From: Microglena sp. YARC
Taxonomy: Eukaryota; Chlorophyta; Chlorophyceae; Chlamydomonadales; Chlamydomonadaceae
Length of the DNA stretch: 64,000 nucleotides
NCBI GenBank assembly: GCA_022414725.1
Contig: CM039464.1
Location: 34,043,763 to 34,107,762, forward strand
Direction of reading: 5' to 3'
Below, piece by piece: positions 41,128 to 52,950 of this stretch. Every line of letters starts with the position of its first letter. Positions within the stretch are counted from its first letter, which is position 1. The position numbers and the translations under genes are program-made. Below the pieces are notes generated by a model. That model saw only the letters and a program-made list of their open reading frames with translations. It was not told where the DNA came from and searched no databases.

Positions 41128-44100
41128 CTACGCCAGTGGGCTGAGGACCTCCAGATACAGCATCCCCGCTGTTGCTGTTGCTGCTGCTACTCCTCCTCCT
41201 CCTCCTACTACTCTGAATATCATTATGACTTCCTACACTTGTGGGTCTAGAGCCTCCAGCTACACCATCTACCCCGTTGCTGCTGCTGCTGCCGCTGCTC
41301 CTTTGATTGCTGCCCATGTCTGCACCTTGGTGGGTGCCACTACCTGATTGGACAGAGCCTAGGTTCGTGCCACTACCTACTCGAGAAGTGTCCAGGCTCG
41401 TGCCACCACCACTGTCCAAAGGGCATGGGTAAGCTGGGCCACTGTTTGTGCTGGTGTGGGTTTCGTTCCAAGGTTTGATGTGGGAGAATATTGGGGCTGA
41501 AGCATTTCCATGGCACATAGGGGGGTGGTCGTACCTGAAGAGGGAGAAGCAGCGGTTTCAATATCAGAGTGGGAGTAGTGTGGTGTCTTTGGTGTTTTGG
41601 TGATTGGTTCTAGCATTCGTTTGGGTTGGGTGTGGAAGCGTTCCAAGGTTTGATATGGAAGAATATTGGCGCTGAGCAATTCCTGTGGCCGCATAGGGGG
41701 TGGACGTGCCTGAAGAAGGAGTAGCAGCATATTCAATATCAGAGGAGGAGGAGTGTGGTGTCTTCGGTGTTTGGTTCTAGCATTCGTTTGGGTTGGGTAT
41801 GGCAGGGTTCCAAGGATTGATGTAGGAGAATATTGGGGCTGAGCAGTTATAATTGTGACACGGTCGGTGGTGGTACCTGAAGATGGAGTAGCAGCATTTG
41901 CAATATCAGAGGGGGAGTGCTGTGCATTGCAGATTTGGGGGGTCTTACTGCTTCCCTACGGCACCCTTCTACACCCAGAATCAGGGTACTACTAAGCGAA
42001 CGCGGCAGCGTGGTGCCGCGCTGCCTTTTTGAGCCCCTCAGCGCGTTTCACGCAGTTTTTTCAACCCCCTGTGGGCGCAGCGTGCAGTTTTTGCGCTATT
42101 TGCACTAAAAAGCGCTGACCAATTTGGCAAGAAGTGGAACCCTGCCCAGAATACCCCTTTTTAAGCCAAATAAAAGGGTTACGAAGACCTGCCGGAGACC
42201 CCCCAATTTTGCAGTGGTGGTGTCTTGTTGATGTTTTGGTGTTTGGTTTGTTTAGGTAGGGTGTGGGTTCGAATTGGGTTTGGGTTTGGTTATAGTATTC
42301 GTTTAGGTTGGGTGTGGGTTTCGTTCCAAGGTTTGATGTAGGAGGAATTGGGGCTTAGCAGTACCCATGGTGACATAAGGGGTGGTCGTACCTGAAGAGG
42401 GAGAGGCAGCATTTGCAATATCAGAGCGGGAGTAGTGTGGTGTCTTTGGTGTTTTGGTGTTTGGTTTGGGACTGTTTTTGCTGTTTTGCACTTGTTTGGG
42501 TCGTGTGTGGCATCGTTCCACGGCTTGATGATGCCTATGATAACATTTTGCATGGTGCCCTACTGGAATCCAATTGTGCCCCTGGCTGATGAGGAAAACA
42601 TTTGGGGCTGAGCAGTATCCATGGTGACTCAGGGCGTGGTCGTACCTCGAAAAGGAGTAGCAGCATTTGCAATATTAGAGGGGAAGTAGAGTGGTGTCTT
42701 TGGTGTCTTTGGTGTGTTGGTGTTTGGTGTTTTGGTGTTTGGTTTGGGACTGTTTTTGCTGTTTTGCACTTGTTTGGGTCGGGTGTGGCATCGTTCCAAG
42801 GCTTGATGATGCCTATGATAACATTTTGCATGGTGCCCTACTGGAATCCAAATGTGCCCCTGGCTGATGAGGGAGAATAGTGGCGCTGAGCAGTACCCAT
42901 GGTGACATAGGGGGTGGTCGTACCTGAAGATGGAGTAGCAGTGTTTTCAATATCAGACTAGAGGGGGAGTAGTGTGGTGTCTTTGGTATTTTAATGTTAG
43001 GTTCTAACATTCGTTTGGGTTGGGTGTGGCAGTGTTCCAAGGTTTGATGAGGGAGAATATTGGGGCTGAGCAATTCCCATGGCCATATAGGGGGTGGTCG
43101 TACCTGAAGAAGGAGGAGCAGCATTTGCAATATCAGTGGGGGAGTAGTGTGTTGTCTTAGGTGTTTTTGTGTTTGGTTTGGCACTGTTTTGCTGTTTTAC
43201 ACTCGTTTGTGTTGGGTGTTGCTTCATTCCAAGGCTTGATGGTAACATTTTTCCTGGTGCCCTACTGGACTCCAAATGTGTCCCTGGCTGATGAGGAAGA
43301 ATATTGGGGCTGAGCAGTTCCCATGGTGACTCAGGGCGTGGTCGTCAGGGTACTACATTTTGTCATTTTGGGTTGCGCTTTTGACGCAACTGCCTCCTTT
43401 TGGGTGGCGCTTTTGAATTCACTTAAAACGGAAATCTGCGCCCTACGCCCAGACGGAGTTTTAAAAAATTACGTCAATCGCGCAGCCGGGCTCCAAAACC
43501 TTGCACGCTAGCGCACAAAAGCGTGTGTGATGTAGTACCCTGGTGGTCGTACCTCAAGTAGGAGAAGCAGCGTTTTCACTATCAGAGGGGCAGTACAGTG
43601 TGTATGTATGTATGTTCCCAGCGCAGGGGTAGGCCAAATAGGCTCAAGGGACTTGCCCAACCGTGACAGGTCGGGCTAAAATGAAAAATGCATTGATGAA
43701 GTGAACCTCAAACAATGGTTTATGCACCCTTTTGGCACCCCTTTCACCTCTTTCACCCTTTTGGCACCCCTTTCACCCCTTTGACACCCCCTTGACACCC
43801 TTTTGATACTCTTTTCGGTACCCCTTTGACACCCTTTTCGGTGCCCCCTTGATACACCTTTGATTCCCCTTTTGGCCCCCTTCTGACACCCCTATCATAC
43901 CTCTTTTGACACCCTTTTGGCACCCTTTGACACCCCTCTGATCCCTTTTGGTACCTTTGACCCCTTTGATCCCCTTTACGGTACCCCTTTGATACCCCTT
44001 GACACCCCTCTGATCCCCTTTTCGGTACCCCTTTGACACCCCTTTTGGTACCCCTTTGATACCCCTTTTGGTACCCCTTTGATACCCGTTTCGGTACTCC

Positions 44101-47100
44101 TTTGGCGCCCCTTTGACAACCCTTTGATACCCCTTTTGGCACACCTACGACACCCCGTTCACCCCTTTGATACCCCTTTTGGCACCTCTTTGATACCCCT
44201 TTTGGCAAACATTTGGCACCCCTTTTGACCCATAGTGTACCCTTTCAAGCCAAATGAAAGGGTGACGATAATACCACAAATTAGCAGTGCCTAGCATTCT
44301 GCAAAAGCTCAATTAACGTACCCGTTGACAATAAATAAAGAGGCAAGCAGACTTATTTTTACCTCCCAAACCACCACCGCCACCACCCAACACACACCCA
44401 CAAAGCTCAATTTGACTTACCCATTGACAATGGGAATATGGAATCAGGTAGAGTTAGTTTTCCGCTCCTGGAAAGGCTCTCCAGCTCCTCCTTGATGGCA
44501 ATGACCTTCAAGTTTGGACCAAAATAAATAAATAAATAAATAGTACACCTTATTACGTAAAGTAATAAAGCAGTAAAGTAATAATGCATTTGACTCTCCA
44601 GCTCCTCCTTGATGGCAATGACCTGCGAGTTTGGATGGAAATATATATATACACAAATGAATAGACCAGGGTACTTCAAATGGCCAAATTGGCCAGCGCT
44701 TTAGCGCACTTGAAAACAAAAAAGCTGCGCTTCGTAGTGCAAAAAGCGCAAAAATTGCTTGCAGCGCCCACAAGGGGTTGCAAAAAACTGCGCTTAAAGC
44801 GCCGAGGAGGTCAAAAAGTCAGCGCTCATAAGCGCAAAAGAGCGCGCTTTGAAGTACCCTGGAATAGACGAATAAATATGAGCGCGCCTTATTACATAAA
44901 AGTAATAAAGTTGAAATTGAAATTGTTACAATTCCGAGTAATGCGCACACTCTCAGGACGTGAAGTTAAGGACACCACTGTGTAAGCCGGAGCTAGCAGT
45001 AGTCACCATTCAGTAATAAAGCAATACTGCATCTGTCTCTCCAGCTCCTCCTTGATGGCAATGACCAGCAAGTTTGTACGGGAAATAAATATATTACATA
45101 AATAATAGATGAACAAATAGTGCGCCATGTAATGCCAAGTAATAAAGGGATAATGCATTTGTCTCTCCAGCTCCTCCTTGATGGCAATGACCAGCAAATT
45201 TGTACGGAAATAAATATATACATAAATGAATAGATGAACAAATAGTGCGCCATGTAATGCCAAGTAATAAAGGGATAATGCATTTGTCTCTCCAGCTCCT
45301 CCTTGATGGCAATGACCTGCAAGTTTGGACCGAAATAAATGAATAAATACAAATACATACATGTATAAATAGTACGCCTTATTACGTAGAGTAATAAAGC
45401 AATAAAGTAATAATGCATTTGACTTTCCAGCTCCTCTTTGTTGGCAATGACCTGCGAGATTGGAACGAAATAAATATTAAAAGCAGTTCCTGGCAGTTCT
45501 GTAAAAACAAGTACAAGCATTTCTGCCCCAAAACAACGACTCGCATTGCCTCTTTTAGTTTTATCATTTGAACCTCCACCACCTCCTCCTTGATGGCAAT
45601 GACCTGTGAGATTGGACCAAAAGAAACAAAAACAAATAAACATCATTTATTTGAATAAATAGTACGCCTTATTAAGAGGCGTGAGGTTGAGGGGGGCAGC
45701 TCGTTTGCTTGCACTGGGTCCAACCACCAACCAAAACAAAGATGAAAAGCAGTTATGTAGCAAAATAAGTAAAAGCAGGTCTGTCATAATGCCCAACCCA
45801 TTAGTTAGTTTTCCGTTCTTGGAAAGACTCTCCAGCTCCTCCTTGATGGCAATGACCTGCGAGTTTGGGCCGAAATAAATATATACATAAATGAATAGAT
45901 GAACAAATAGTGCGCCATGTAATGCCAAGTAATAAGGATATAATGCATTGTCGTCTCTACATGCTCCTCCTTGATGGCAATGACCAGCAAGTTTGGACCG
46001 GAATAAATATATACATAAATGAATAGATGAACAAATAGTGCGCCATATAATGCCAAGTAATAAAGGAATAATGCATGTGTCTCTACAGCTCCTCCTTGAT
46101 GGCAATGACCTGCGAGTTTGGGCCGAAATAAATATATACATAAATGAATAGATGAACAAATAGTGCGCCATGTAATGCCAAGTAATAAAGGAATAATGCA
46201 TGTGTCTCTACAGCTCCTCCTTGATGGCAATGACCTGCGGGTTTGGACCGGAATAAATATATACATAAATGAATAGATGAACAAATAGTGCGCCATGTAA
46301 TGCCAAGTAATAAAGGAATAATGCATGTGTCTCTACAGCTCCTCCTTGATGGCAATGACCTGCGAGTTTGGACCGAAATAAATAAAATAAATACGTTAAT
46401 AAATAGTACGCCTTATTAAGTAGAGTACTATTACTACTTTATTGCTTTATTACTATGAAGCAATAAAGTAATAATGCATTTGATTCTCCAGCTCCTCATT
46501 GACGGCAATGACAACCAGACTAAATGGCTGACTGACTGACTGACTGACTGACTGACTGACTGACGGGGAGGGAGGGGGTGTGGGGGGGAGGGGTCTCCCA
46601 ACCATCCCACACACCGCCCCCACTCACCCTCCGCATGCACACACAACACACACAGCCGCACCCCACCCCACTCACCCTCCTCATCGCACCACGTTCCTTG
46701 CATATGTGTAGTTCCACAAGCTGACCTTCTGGTTGTTGATCATCACCTCCCCCCCCCCCCCCCCCCCACCACCCAAACGTCCCCCCCCCCCACCACCCAT
46801 GACCGCCCCCAACTCCCCACATACAACCGGCACCCCATCGCCCACTCACCCTCCCATGCACCATGTTCGTGCATGTGTGGTACGCATTGCTGACCTTATA
46901 ATTTCTTGATCATGCAGCACCACCACCCCACCGCCACACACCACCACCCACGCAACCCCTACAGCCCCCACACCCCAACCCTCTCACCTCCTCATGCACC
47001 ACGTGCGTGCATACGTGTAGTTCCACAAGCTAACCTTCTGATTCTTGATCATCACTAGAGCCACGTATGCTCGGTGGGACTCCTTCCACTGAGTGTCAAT

Positions 47101-47754
47101 CTCGTACAGCTGGTCCAAGAAGTGGAGAGCTTTGAGAGGCTTCACAGCAGCAGAGGCGGCTCGTGCTTGCCAGACAAGAATGTCTTGGTCCAGACATCCT
47201 GCGGTGCGTGGTGGGGGTGGGGGTGGTGGTAAAGTGGTGGTGGTGTAGGTTGTGCGTGGTGGTCGGGCAGGAAAGTGAAGGGCTTAGAGAGGCGTCGGGG
47301 TAGCAGAAGCGGCTCTTGCTTGCTAGACAAGAATGTCTTGGTCTAGACCATCCCCGTGGTGTGTGGTGGTGGTGGTGGTAGTGCATGGTGGTGATGGTGC
47401 ATAGTGGTTGTGCGTGGTTGTGCGTGGTTGTGCGAGGTAGATGGGAAGTCGAGACCTTAAAGAGGCTTCTCAACAGCACCAATGTCTTTTTTGTTTAGAG
47501 ACTTTTTCTTCACGCTCGTGAAATGCCGCTGGGCCCAGCCCAGCCCTACCCAACTCCCAACATGGCCCAACCCAGCCCAGCCCAGCCAAGCCAACACAAC
47601 CGGCCCCAGCCAGACCCACACAACAGAACAACAACACGCACCATCCAACCCAATGCGATTGGGATGCTCACCGTATGAGTTCACACAGGTCTCCATCAGA
47701 AACAGCCCTGTCTGCTCCTGGTAAGCTGTGCTTCATCTCTAGTAGCTTGATATC
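40400..47754 (-). CDS. GT90/CAP10-type glycosyltransferase (gene model, partial)
   Basis: Exons recognised on the minus strand: 47754-47672, 47198-47035, 44505-44421 and 41127-40400. The last three join in phase (K|VIAIKEELE, then SMG|THDDILIP). The first and second are phase 2 and phase 1 at the join, so an exon is missing or a border is off. The C-terminal part is the CAP10 domain, a GT-B-like family that transfers xylose or glucose to proteins or polysaccharides, usually in the ER or Golgi. Upstream parts with the N terminus lie beyond or inside the 33-bp minisatellite. Introns hold tandem copies of exon 3 and of the exon 2 region. Confidence 0.65.
41982..42144. mobile_element. hAT-type MITE with perfect 8-bp target duplication
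   Basis: 163 bp, ends CAGGGTACTACTAAGCG and GTGGAACCCTG, flanked by CCCAGAAT at 41974-41981 and 42145-42152. Same subfamily as 22405-22567. Confidence 0.88.
43346..43542. mobile_element. hAT-type MITE with perfect 8-bp target duplication
   Basis: 197 bp, ends CAGGGTACTACATTTTG and GATGTAGTACCCTG, flanked by GTGGTCGT at 43338-43345 and 43543-43550. It split the GTGGTCGTACCT anchor of a tandem repeat unit, so the target before insertion can be read in neighbouring units. Confidence 0.9.
43615..43690 (+). repeat. dispersed repeat (CAGTCCAGGGGTAG family)
   Basis: GCAGGGGTAGGCCAAATAGG, CTCAAGGGACTTGCCCAACC. In the GT90 intron. Confidence 0.65.
43715..44235 (-). repeat. 15-21-bp pyrimidine-rich minisatellite
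   Basis: ACCCCTTTTGGCACCCCTTT and ACCCCTTTGATACCCC variants. On the minus strand it yields Lys-Gly-Val-type false frames. GT90 intron. Confidence 0.88.
44421..44505 (-). CDS. GT90 gene exon (VIAIKEELE exon, spliced form)
   Basis: 85 nt, phase 0 to 1, after ACTTGAAG and before GTAAGTC. It reads VIAIKEELESLSRSGKLT, then LPDSIFPLSMG. This is the only copy in the array 44470-46510 with a good donor. Joined to the next exon it gives PLSMG|THDDILIP in frame. Confidence 0.65.
44470..46510 (-). repeat. ~125-bp tandem repeat containing about 13 copies of an exon start
   Basis: Each unit carries CTCCTCCTTGATGGCAATGA and CCTGCGAGTTTGGACC on the +, that is an acceptor (CTCGCAG) and VIAIKEELE on the minus strand, then A+T-rich spacer with AATGCCAAGTAATAA. 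Units near 45060, 45185, 45310, 45990, 46110, 46235 and 46360 are close to identical. The hAT MITE at 44667 sits between units. Most copies lack the second half of the exon and any donor. Confidence 0.85.
44667..44861. mobile_element. hAT-type MITE with perfect 8-bp target duplication
   Basis: 195 bp, ends CAGGGTACTTCAAA and TTTGAAGTACCCTG (exact inverses over 14 bp), flanked by GAATAGAC at 44659-44666 and 44862-44869. Rich in AGCGC. Confidence 0.9.
46526..46563 (+). repeat. (GACT)n microsatellite
   Basis: Nine tandem GACT units. Confidence 0.92.
46564..47034 (-). repeat. tandem copies of the exon 2 donor flank
   Basis: Segments at about 46690-46745, 46860-46920 and 47000-47060 share GTAGTTCCACAAGCTGACCT or its variants and TTGATCATCA(C). 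On the minus strand they repeat the end of the 47035-47198 exon and its donor. C-rich and ACCACC tracts lie between. Confidence 0.6.
47035..47198 (-). CDS. GT90 gene exon (LDQDILVWQARA exon)
   Basis: 164 nt after ACGCACCGCAG and before GTTAGC. It reads LDQDILVWQARAASAAVKPL and KALHFLDQLYEIDTQWKESH, then RAYVALVMIKNQK. It looks like an amphipathic helical region. It was chosen because the frame is open and its end joins VIAIKEELE in phase 0. Two broken copies of this exon lie just upstream in the gene (47281-47352 and 47458-47540). Confidence 0.6.
47281..47352 (-). pseudogene. broken copy of the LDQDILVWQARA exon
   Basis: It reads LDQDILV, TAG, QARAASATPTPL, TAA, ALHF in the matching frame: a Trp codon became TAG and a Lys codon TAA, and the second half is missing. 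Intron debris from tandem duplication. Confidence 0.65.
47458..47540 (-). pseudogene. second, more diverged exon copy
   Basis: DIGAVEKPL then TAA and GLDFPS, after Lys-rich VKKKSLNKK. Similar to the KPLKALHF part of the exon at 47035-47198 only. Confidence 0.4.
47672..47754 (-). CDS. probable GT90 gene exon (DIKLLEMKHS exon)
   Basis: 83 nt between CCATTCGTAG and GTGAGCATCC. It reads DIKLLEMKHSLPGADRAV then SDGDLCELIR, the only open frame across it. Both splice sites are good. Its membership in the GT90 gene rests on strand and closeness; the phase to the next exon does not fit directly. Confidence 0.5.
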
Positions 47755-47763
47755 CTACGAATG

Positions 47764-50700
47764 GTGTGTGTACATGTTAGCATGTTTGGGCATTAGAGTG
47801 CGCATATATGGTGTGTGTGTTGCATTAGAGTGGATTATGTGTGCTGTACATGTTTGCATTAGAGTGCATTGTGTGTGTACGCGTTTGTTAGAGTGCATGT
47901 GTGTTGCATTAGAGTGCGCTGTGTGTGTGTTGATCTGTGTGTGTATGTGTTTGCATTAGAGTGCGCATTGTGTGTGTATGTGTTTGCAGAGTGCGCATTG
48001 TGTGTGTATGTGTTTGCATTAGAGTGCGCATTGTGTGTGTATGTGTTTGCATTAGAGTGCGGCATGTGTGTGTTGTGTTTTGCATTGTGTGTGTATTAGA
48101 GTGCGCATTGTGTGTGTATGTGTTTGGCATTTATTGTGTGTGAGTTTGCGCATTGTGTGTTTGCATTAGAGTGCGCTTTGTGTGTGTATGTGTTTTGCAT
48201 TAGAGTGCGCATTGTGTGTGTGTGTGTGCATTGTGGGGGCGCATTGTGTGCATTGTGTGGTGTACATTTGCATTAGAGTGCGCATTGTGTGTGTATGTGT
48301 TTGCATTAGAGTGCGCATTGTGTGTGATGTGTTTTGCATTAGAGTGGCATTGTGTGTGTATGTGTTTGCATTAGAGTGCGCATTGTGTGTGTATGTGTTT
48401 GCATTAGAGTGCGCATTGTGTGTGTATGTGTTTGCATTAGAGTGGCATTGTGTGTGTATGTGTTTGCATTAGAGTGCGCATTGTGTGTGTATGTGTTTGC
48501 ATTAGAGTGCGGCATTGTGTGTGTATGTGTTTTGGCATTAGAGTGGGCGCGCAGTTGTGTGTGTATGTGTTTGCATTAGAGTGCGCATTGTGTGTATGTG
48601 TTTGCATTGAGTGTGTTATGTGTTTTGCATTAGAGTGCGATTGTTGTGTATGTGTTTTGCCGAGTGTTGTGTTGTATGTGTTTGGGCATTAGAGAGCGCA
48701 TTGTGTGTTGTGTTTGATTGTAGGGCGGCATTGTGTTTGCTGTTTGATTAGAGTGCGCATTGTGTGTGCATGTTTGATTAGAGTGCGCATGGTGTGTATG
48801 TGTTTGCATTAAAAGAGTGCGCATTGTTGTGTGTATGTGTTTAGCATTAGAGTGGCGCATATGTGTGTGTTGTGTTTGCATTAGAGTGCGCATTGTGTGT
48901 GTTGTGTTTGCAATTAGAGTGCATGTGTGTTTATTGTGTGTTTTGCATTAGGTGCGCATTGTGTGTGTATGTGTTTTGCTGCATTAGAGTGCGCATGTGT
49001 GTGTGTAGTGGTGTGTGATTTTTGCATTAGAGTGGATGTGTGTGGGTATGTGTTTTGCATTAGAGTGCGCATTGTTGTGATGGTAGTTTGCATTGTGTGT
49101 GTATGTGTTTGTGGGCATTGTGTGGTGTATGTTGTTTCATTAGATCATTGTGCTGTGTATGTGTTTATGAGGGTTTATGCATTGTGGTGTGTATTTAGTG
49201 CACGCATTGTGTGTGTATGGTGTGCGCTGAGTTCACGTTGTGTGTTTTGCTATGTAATGGGTTTGCATTTGGGCAGTGGCGCATGATTGTGTGAGTGTAC
49301 AAATGTTTGCATTGAGTGCATGTGTGTGTGGCTCAGTTTGGCATTGGTGTGTGTATGTGTTTGCAATAGAGCGCATGTGGGTGCCGCATGTGTGGTGTGT
49401 ACATGGTTTGCATTAGAGTGCGCTTGTGTGTGTATGTGTTTGGCATTAGATGTGTGCGCATTGTGTGTGTATGTTGTTTTGCTTTAGAGTGCGCATTGTT
49501 TGTGTGTATGTTTGCATTAGAAGTGCGCATGTGTTTGTACATGTTTGCATTAGAGAGCGCTTATGTGTGTGATGGTTTGCATTAGAGTGCGCATTGTGTT
49601 GTGTATGTGTTTGCATTAGAGTGCGCATTGTTGGTTGTGTTAATTGTTTGCATAGACCGTGCGCATTGTATTGTTGTGTATGTGGGTTTGCATTAGGTGG
49701 CCGCATTGTGGGGTTAGTTTCAGACCATTAAGGTGCGCATTGTGTGTGTATGTGTTTTTGCATTAGAGTGCGCATTGCGTGTGTACATGTTTTGCATTAG
49801 AGTGCGCAATTGCGTCGTGTATGTGGTTTGCATTACGAGGTGGCGCATTGTGTGTGTAGCATGTGTTTGCATTAGAGAGCGCATTGTGTGTGTACATGTG
49901 TTTGCGCATTAGAGTGCGCATTGTGTGTTGTATGTGTTGCATAGAGTGCATTGTGTGTATGGTTTGCATTAGAGTGCGGCATTGTGTGTGTACTAGTACT
50001 TGTTTGGGCATTTAGTGCGCATATGTGTTGTGTATGTTGTGTTTGCATATAGAGTGCTGGTGGTGTGTATGTGTTTGCATTAGAGTGCGCATGTGGTGTA
50101 TCAAGGTTGCGCATTGTGTGTGGTGCTTTTTGCATTAGAGTGCGCATCTGTGTGTGTATGTGTTTGCATTAGAGTGCGCTTGTGTGTGTATTGTAATGTT
50201 TGCATTAAGAGTGCGCATTGTGTGTGTATTTGGTGGTGTTATTTGTTTGCATAGAGTGGGATTGTGGTGTGTTGATCGGTGTGCCTTGAAGTGGCGCATT
50301 GGTGTGTGTTTGTTTGTTTGATTTAGAAGTGGCGGCATTTGTGTGGTGTTGTGTATTGTTTGCATTAGAGTGCGGGCATTCTGTGTGTATGTGTTGCATT
50401 AGTGCGCATTGTGTGTGTTTCGTGTTTTGCATTTAAGGTGCGCATGTGTGCGGTATGTGTTTGCATTAGAGTGCATTGTGTGTGCATTGTGTTTGCATTA
50501 AGGTGCGCATTGTTGGCTGTATGTGTTTGCGGTTAGAGTGGCGCATTGTGTGGTGTATGCTGTTTTAGCTTAGGTGCGCATTTGGGGCGTACATTTGTGT
50601 GTGAACTTAGATGAGCGCTTGTGTGGTATAGTGTTTTTGGCATTAGAGTGCGCATTGTGTGTGTATGTGTTTGCATTAGAGTGCGCATTGTGTGTGTATT

Positions 50701-52950
50701 GTGTTTTGCACTTCTAGAGTGGCGCATTGTGTTGTAATGTTGCATTAGATGTGTTTTGGCATTTAGATGTGGGGCGCTATTGTACTGTGTTTGCATTAGG
50801 GTGCGGCGGATTGTGTGTGTTTAATGTTTGGGATTAAGTAGCGGCATTTTTGTGTGTGTATAAGTGTTTAGAGCATTAGAGTGCGCACTCATTGTGTGTG
50901 TATGGTGTTTGCATTAGAGTGCTGCATTGTGTGTGGTATTTTGATGTTGATTAGCAGGGCGGCATTGTGTGTGTATGTGGTTTTTGCATTAGAGTGGCGC
51001 ATTGTGTGTGTAGGTGTGTTTGCATTGAGTGGGCATTGTGTGTGGATTTGTTGTTTGCTTAGAGTGCATTGTGTGTGTATGTGTTGCGATTAGAGTGCGC
51101 ATTTGTTGTGTGTCATTGTGTGTGTATGTGTTTGCATTAGAGTGGGCGCATTGTGTGTGTATGTGTTTGCATTAGAGTGCTTTGCGGTGTGTGTGTATGT
51201 CTTGTTTGCATTAGAGTGGCGCATTGTGTGTGTTGTGTTTGCATTAATGCGGCATGTGTGTGTATGTGTTTGCATTAGAGTGCGCATTGCTGTGTGTATG
51301 TGTTGCATTAGAGTGCATTGTGTATGTACTGTTATGCATCAGAGTGCGCATTGTGGTGTGATGTGTTTTGCGGTTAAGTGCGCATTGTGTGTGTATGTTT
51401 TGCATTAGAGTGCGCATTGTGTGTGTATTGTGTTTTGCATTTAGAGTGCATGGTGTTGTGTTGTATGTGTTTGCATTAGACGTGCGCTGTTTGTGTGTGT
51501 GGCATAGATGTGCTCGTGTTTGCATGTTGTTTGCGTTAAGAGTGCGCATTGTGTGTGTATGTGTTTGCATTAGAGTGGCGCGGGATTGTGTGTGTTGTGT
51601 GTGCATTAGAGTGCGATTGTGTGTGTATGTGTTTGCATTAGAGTGCGGCATTGTGTGTGATGTTTTGGCATTATGTGGGGCGCATTGGTGTGTGTATGTG
51701 TTTGCATTGAGTGTGTACAGGCGTGTGTTTGTTTGCATAGGTGCGCATTGTGTGTGAGTGTTTGCTTAGATGAGCGCATTGTGTGTGTATGTGTTTGGCA
51801 TTAGAGATGCGCATTGTGTGTGTATGTGTTTGCATTAGAGTGCTTGTGGCGCATTGTGTTTGTGGAGTGTGTGTTGCATGCGCTTGTGTGTGTATGTGGG
51901 GTTTGCATTAGAGTGCGCAGTGTGCATGTTTGCATTAGATGTGTGTGTATGTGTTTGCATTAGAGTGCGCATTGTGTGTGTATGTGTTTTGCAATAGAGT
52001 GCGCATTGTGTGTGTATGTGTTTGCATATGTGTGTGTATGGTTTGGAGAGTGCGCTTGTGTTGTATTGTGTGTGTATGTGTGTAATGTGTTTGCATTAGA
52101 GTGTGCGCTGCGCATTTGTGTGTGTACATGTTTGCATTAGAGTGCGATTGTGTGTGTATGTGTTTGATTAGAGTGCGCATTGTGTGTGTGTTGTGTTTTG
52201 CATTAGAGTGCGCATTGTGGTGTGTATGTGCCTGGCGCATTGTGTGTGTTGTGTTTGCATTAGAGCGGTGCGAATTGTGTGTGTATGTGTTGCATTAGAG
52301 TGCGCATTGTGTGTGTATGTGTTTTGGCATTGGTGGTGTGTATGTGTTTGATTAGAGTGTAATGCCTTGCAGTGCGTCTGTGTGTGTGTGCATGGTATGT
52401 GTTTGTACATTATTAGAGTTATTGTTTGCATTAGAGTGATTGGCTGTTTGTGTGTGATTGTGTGTACATTTTGCATTTAGAGTGCGCGCATGTGTGTGTA
52501 TGTGTGCATTTGCGCATTGTGTGTGTATGGTGTTCTTGCATTAGAGCATTTCACATAGAGTGCGTGTGTGTGTTTGCAGTGCGCATTGTGTGTTGTTGTG
52601 TTTGATTAGAGTGGTGCTTGTGTGTGCTATGTGTTTGCATTAATGGTGTGTCATTAGAGTTGGCATTGTGTGTGTATGTTTGGCATTGTGTTGTATGTGT
52701 TAGACAGTGCACATTGCGCATTGTGGGTTGCTGTAGTTTGCATAGTGCGCATCTGTGTGCATTGTATTGTGTGGTGTTGTGCGTGTTTGCATTAGAGTGC
52801 GCCATTGTGCTTGTTAGAGTGTGCATTGTTGTTGGGTATGGTTTTTGCATTAGAGTGCGCATTGGTGTGCATTGTATGTTTGCATTAGAGTGCGCATGGT
52901 GTGTTGTATGTGTTTGCATTAGATGGCGCATTGGCATTGTGTGTGTATGT
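47764..52950 (+). repeat. 33-bp minisatellite, irregular half
   Basis: Units of GCATTGTGTGTGTATGTGTT then TGCATTAGAGTGC with many one-base insertions and losses (GGCGCATT, TTTGGGCATT, TTAGAGTGGGC). Substitutions are few compared with indels. That pattern is typical of unpolished long reads, though real decay of an array edge cannot be excluded. Confidence 0.9.

Larger units (their letters stand above)
41380..43600 (-). repeat. degenerate 170-290-bp tandem repeat in the last GT90 intron
   Basis: About eight copies share GTGGTCGTACCTGAAGA, AGCAGCATTTGCAATATCAG and GTTCCAAGGTTTGATG with ATATTGGGGCTGAGCAG. Anchors are near 41526, 41699, 41868, 42382, 42640, 42912, 43097 and 43543. Two hAT MITEs have landed in it. 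Confidence 0.8.

Noticed and set aside
43753..44208. Lys-Gly-Val-rich minus-strand frame of 151 codons
   Set aside because: A product of the ACCCCTTTTGGC-type pyrimidine minisatellite within a GT90 intron.
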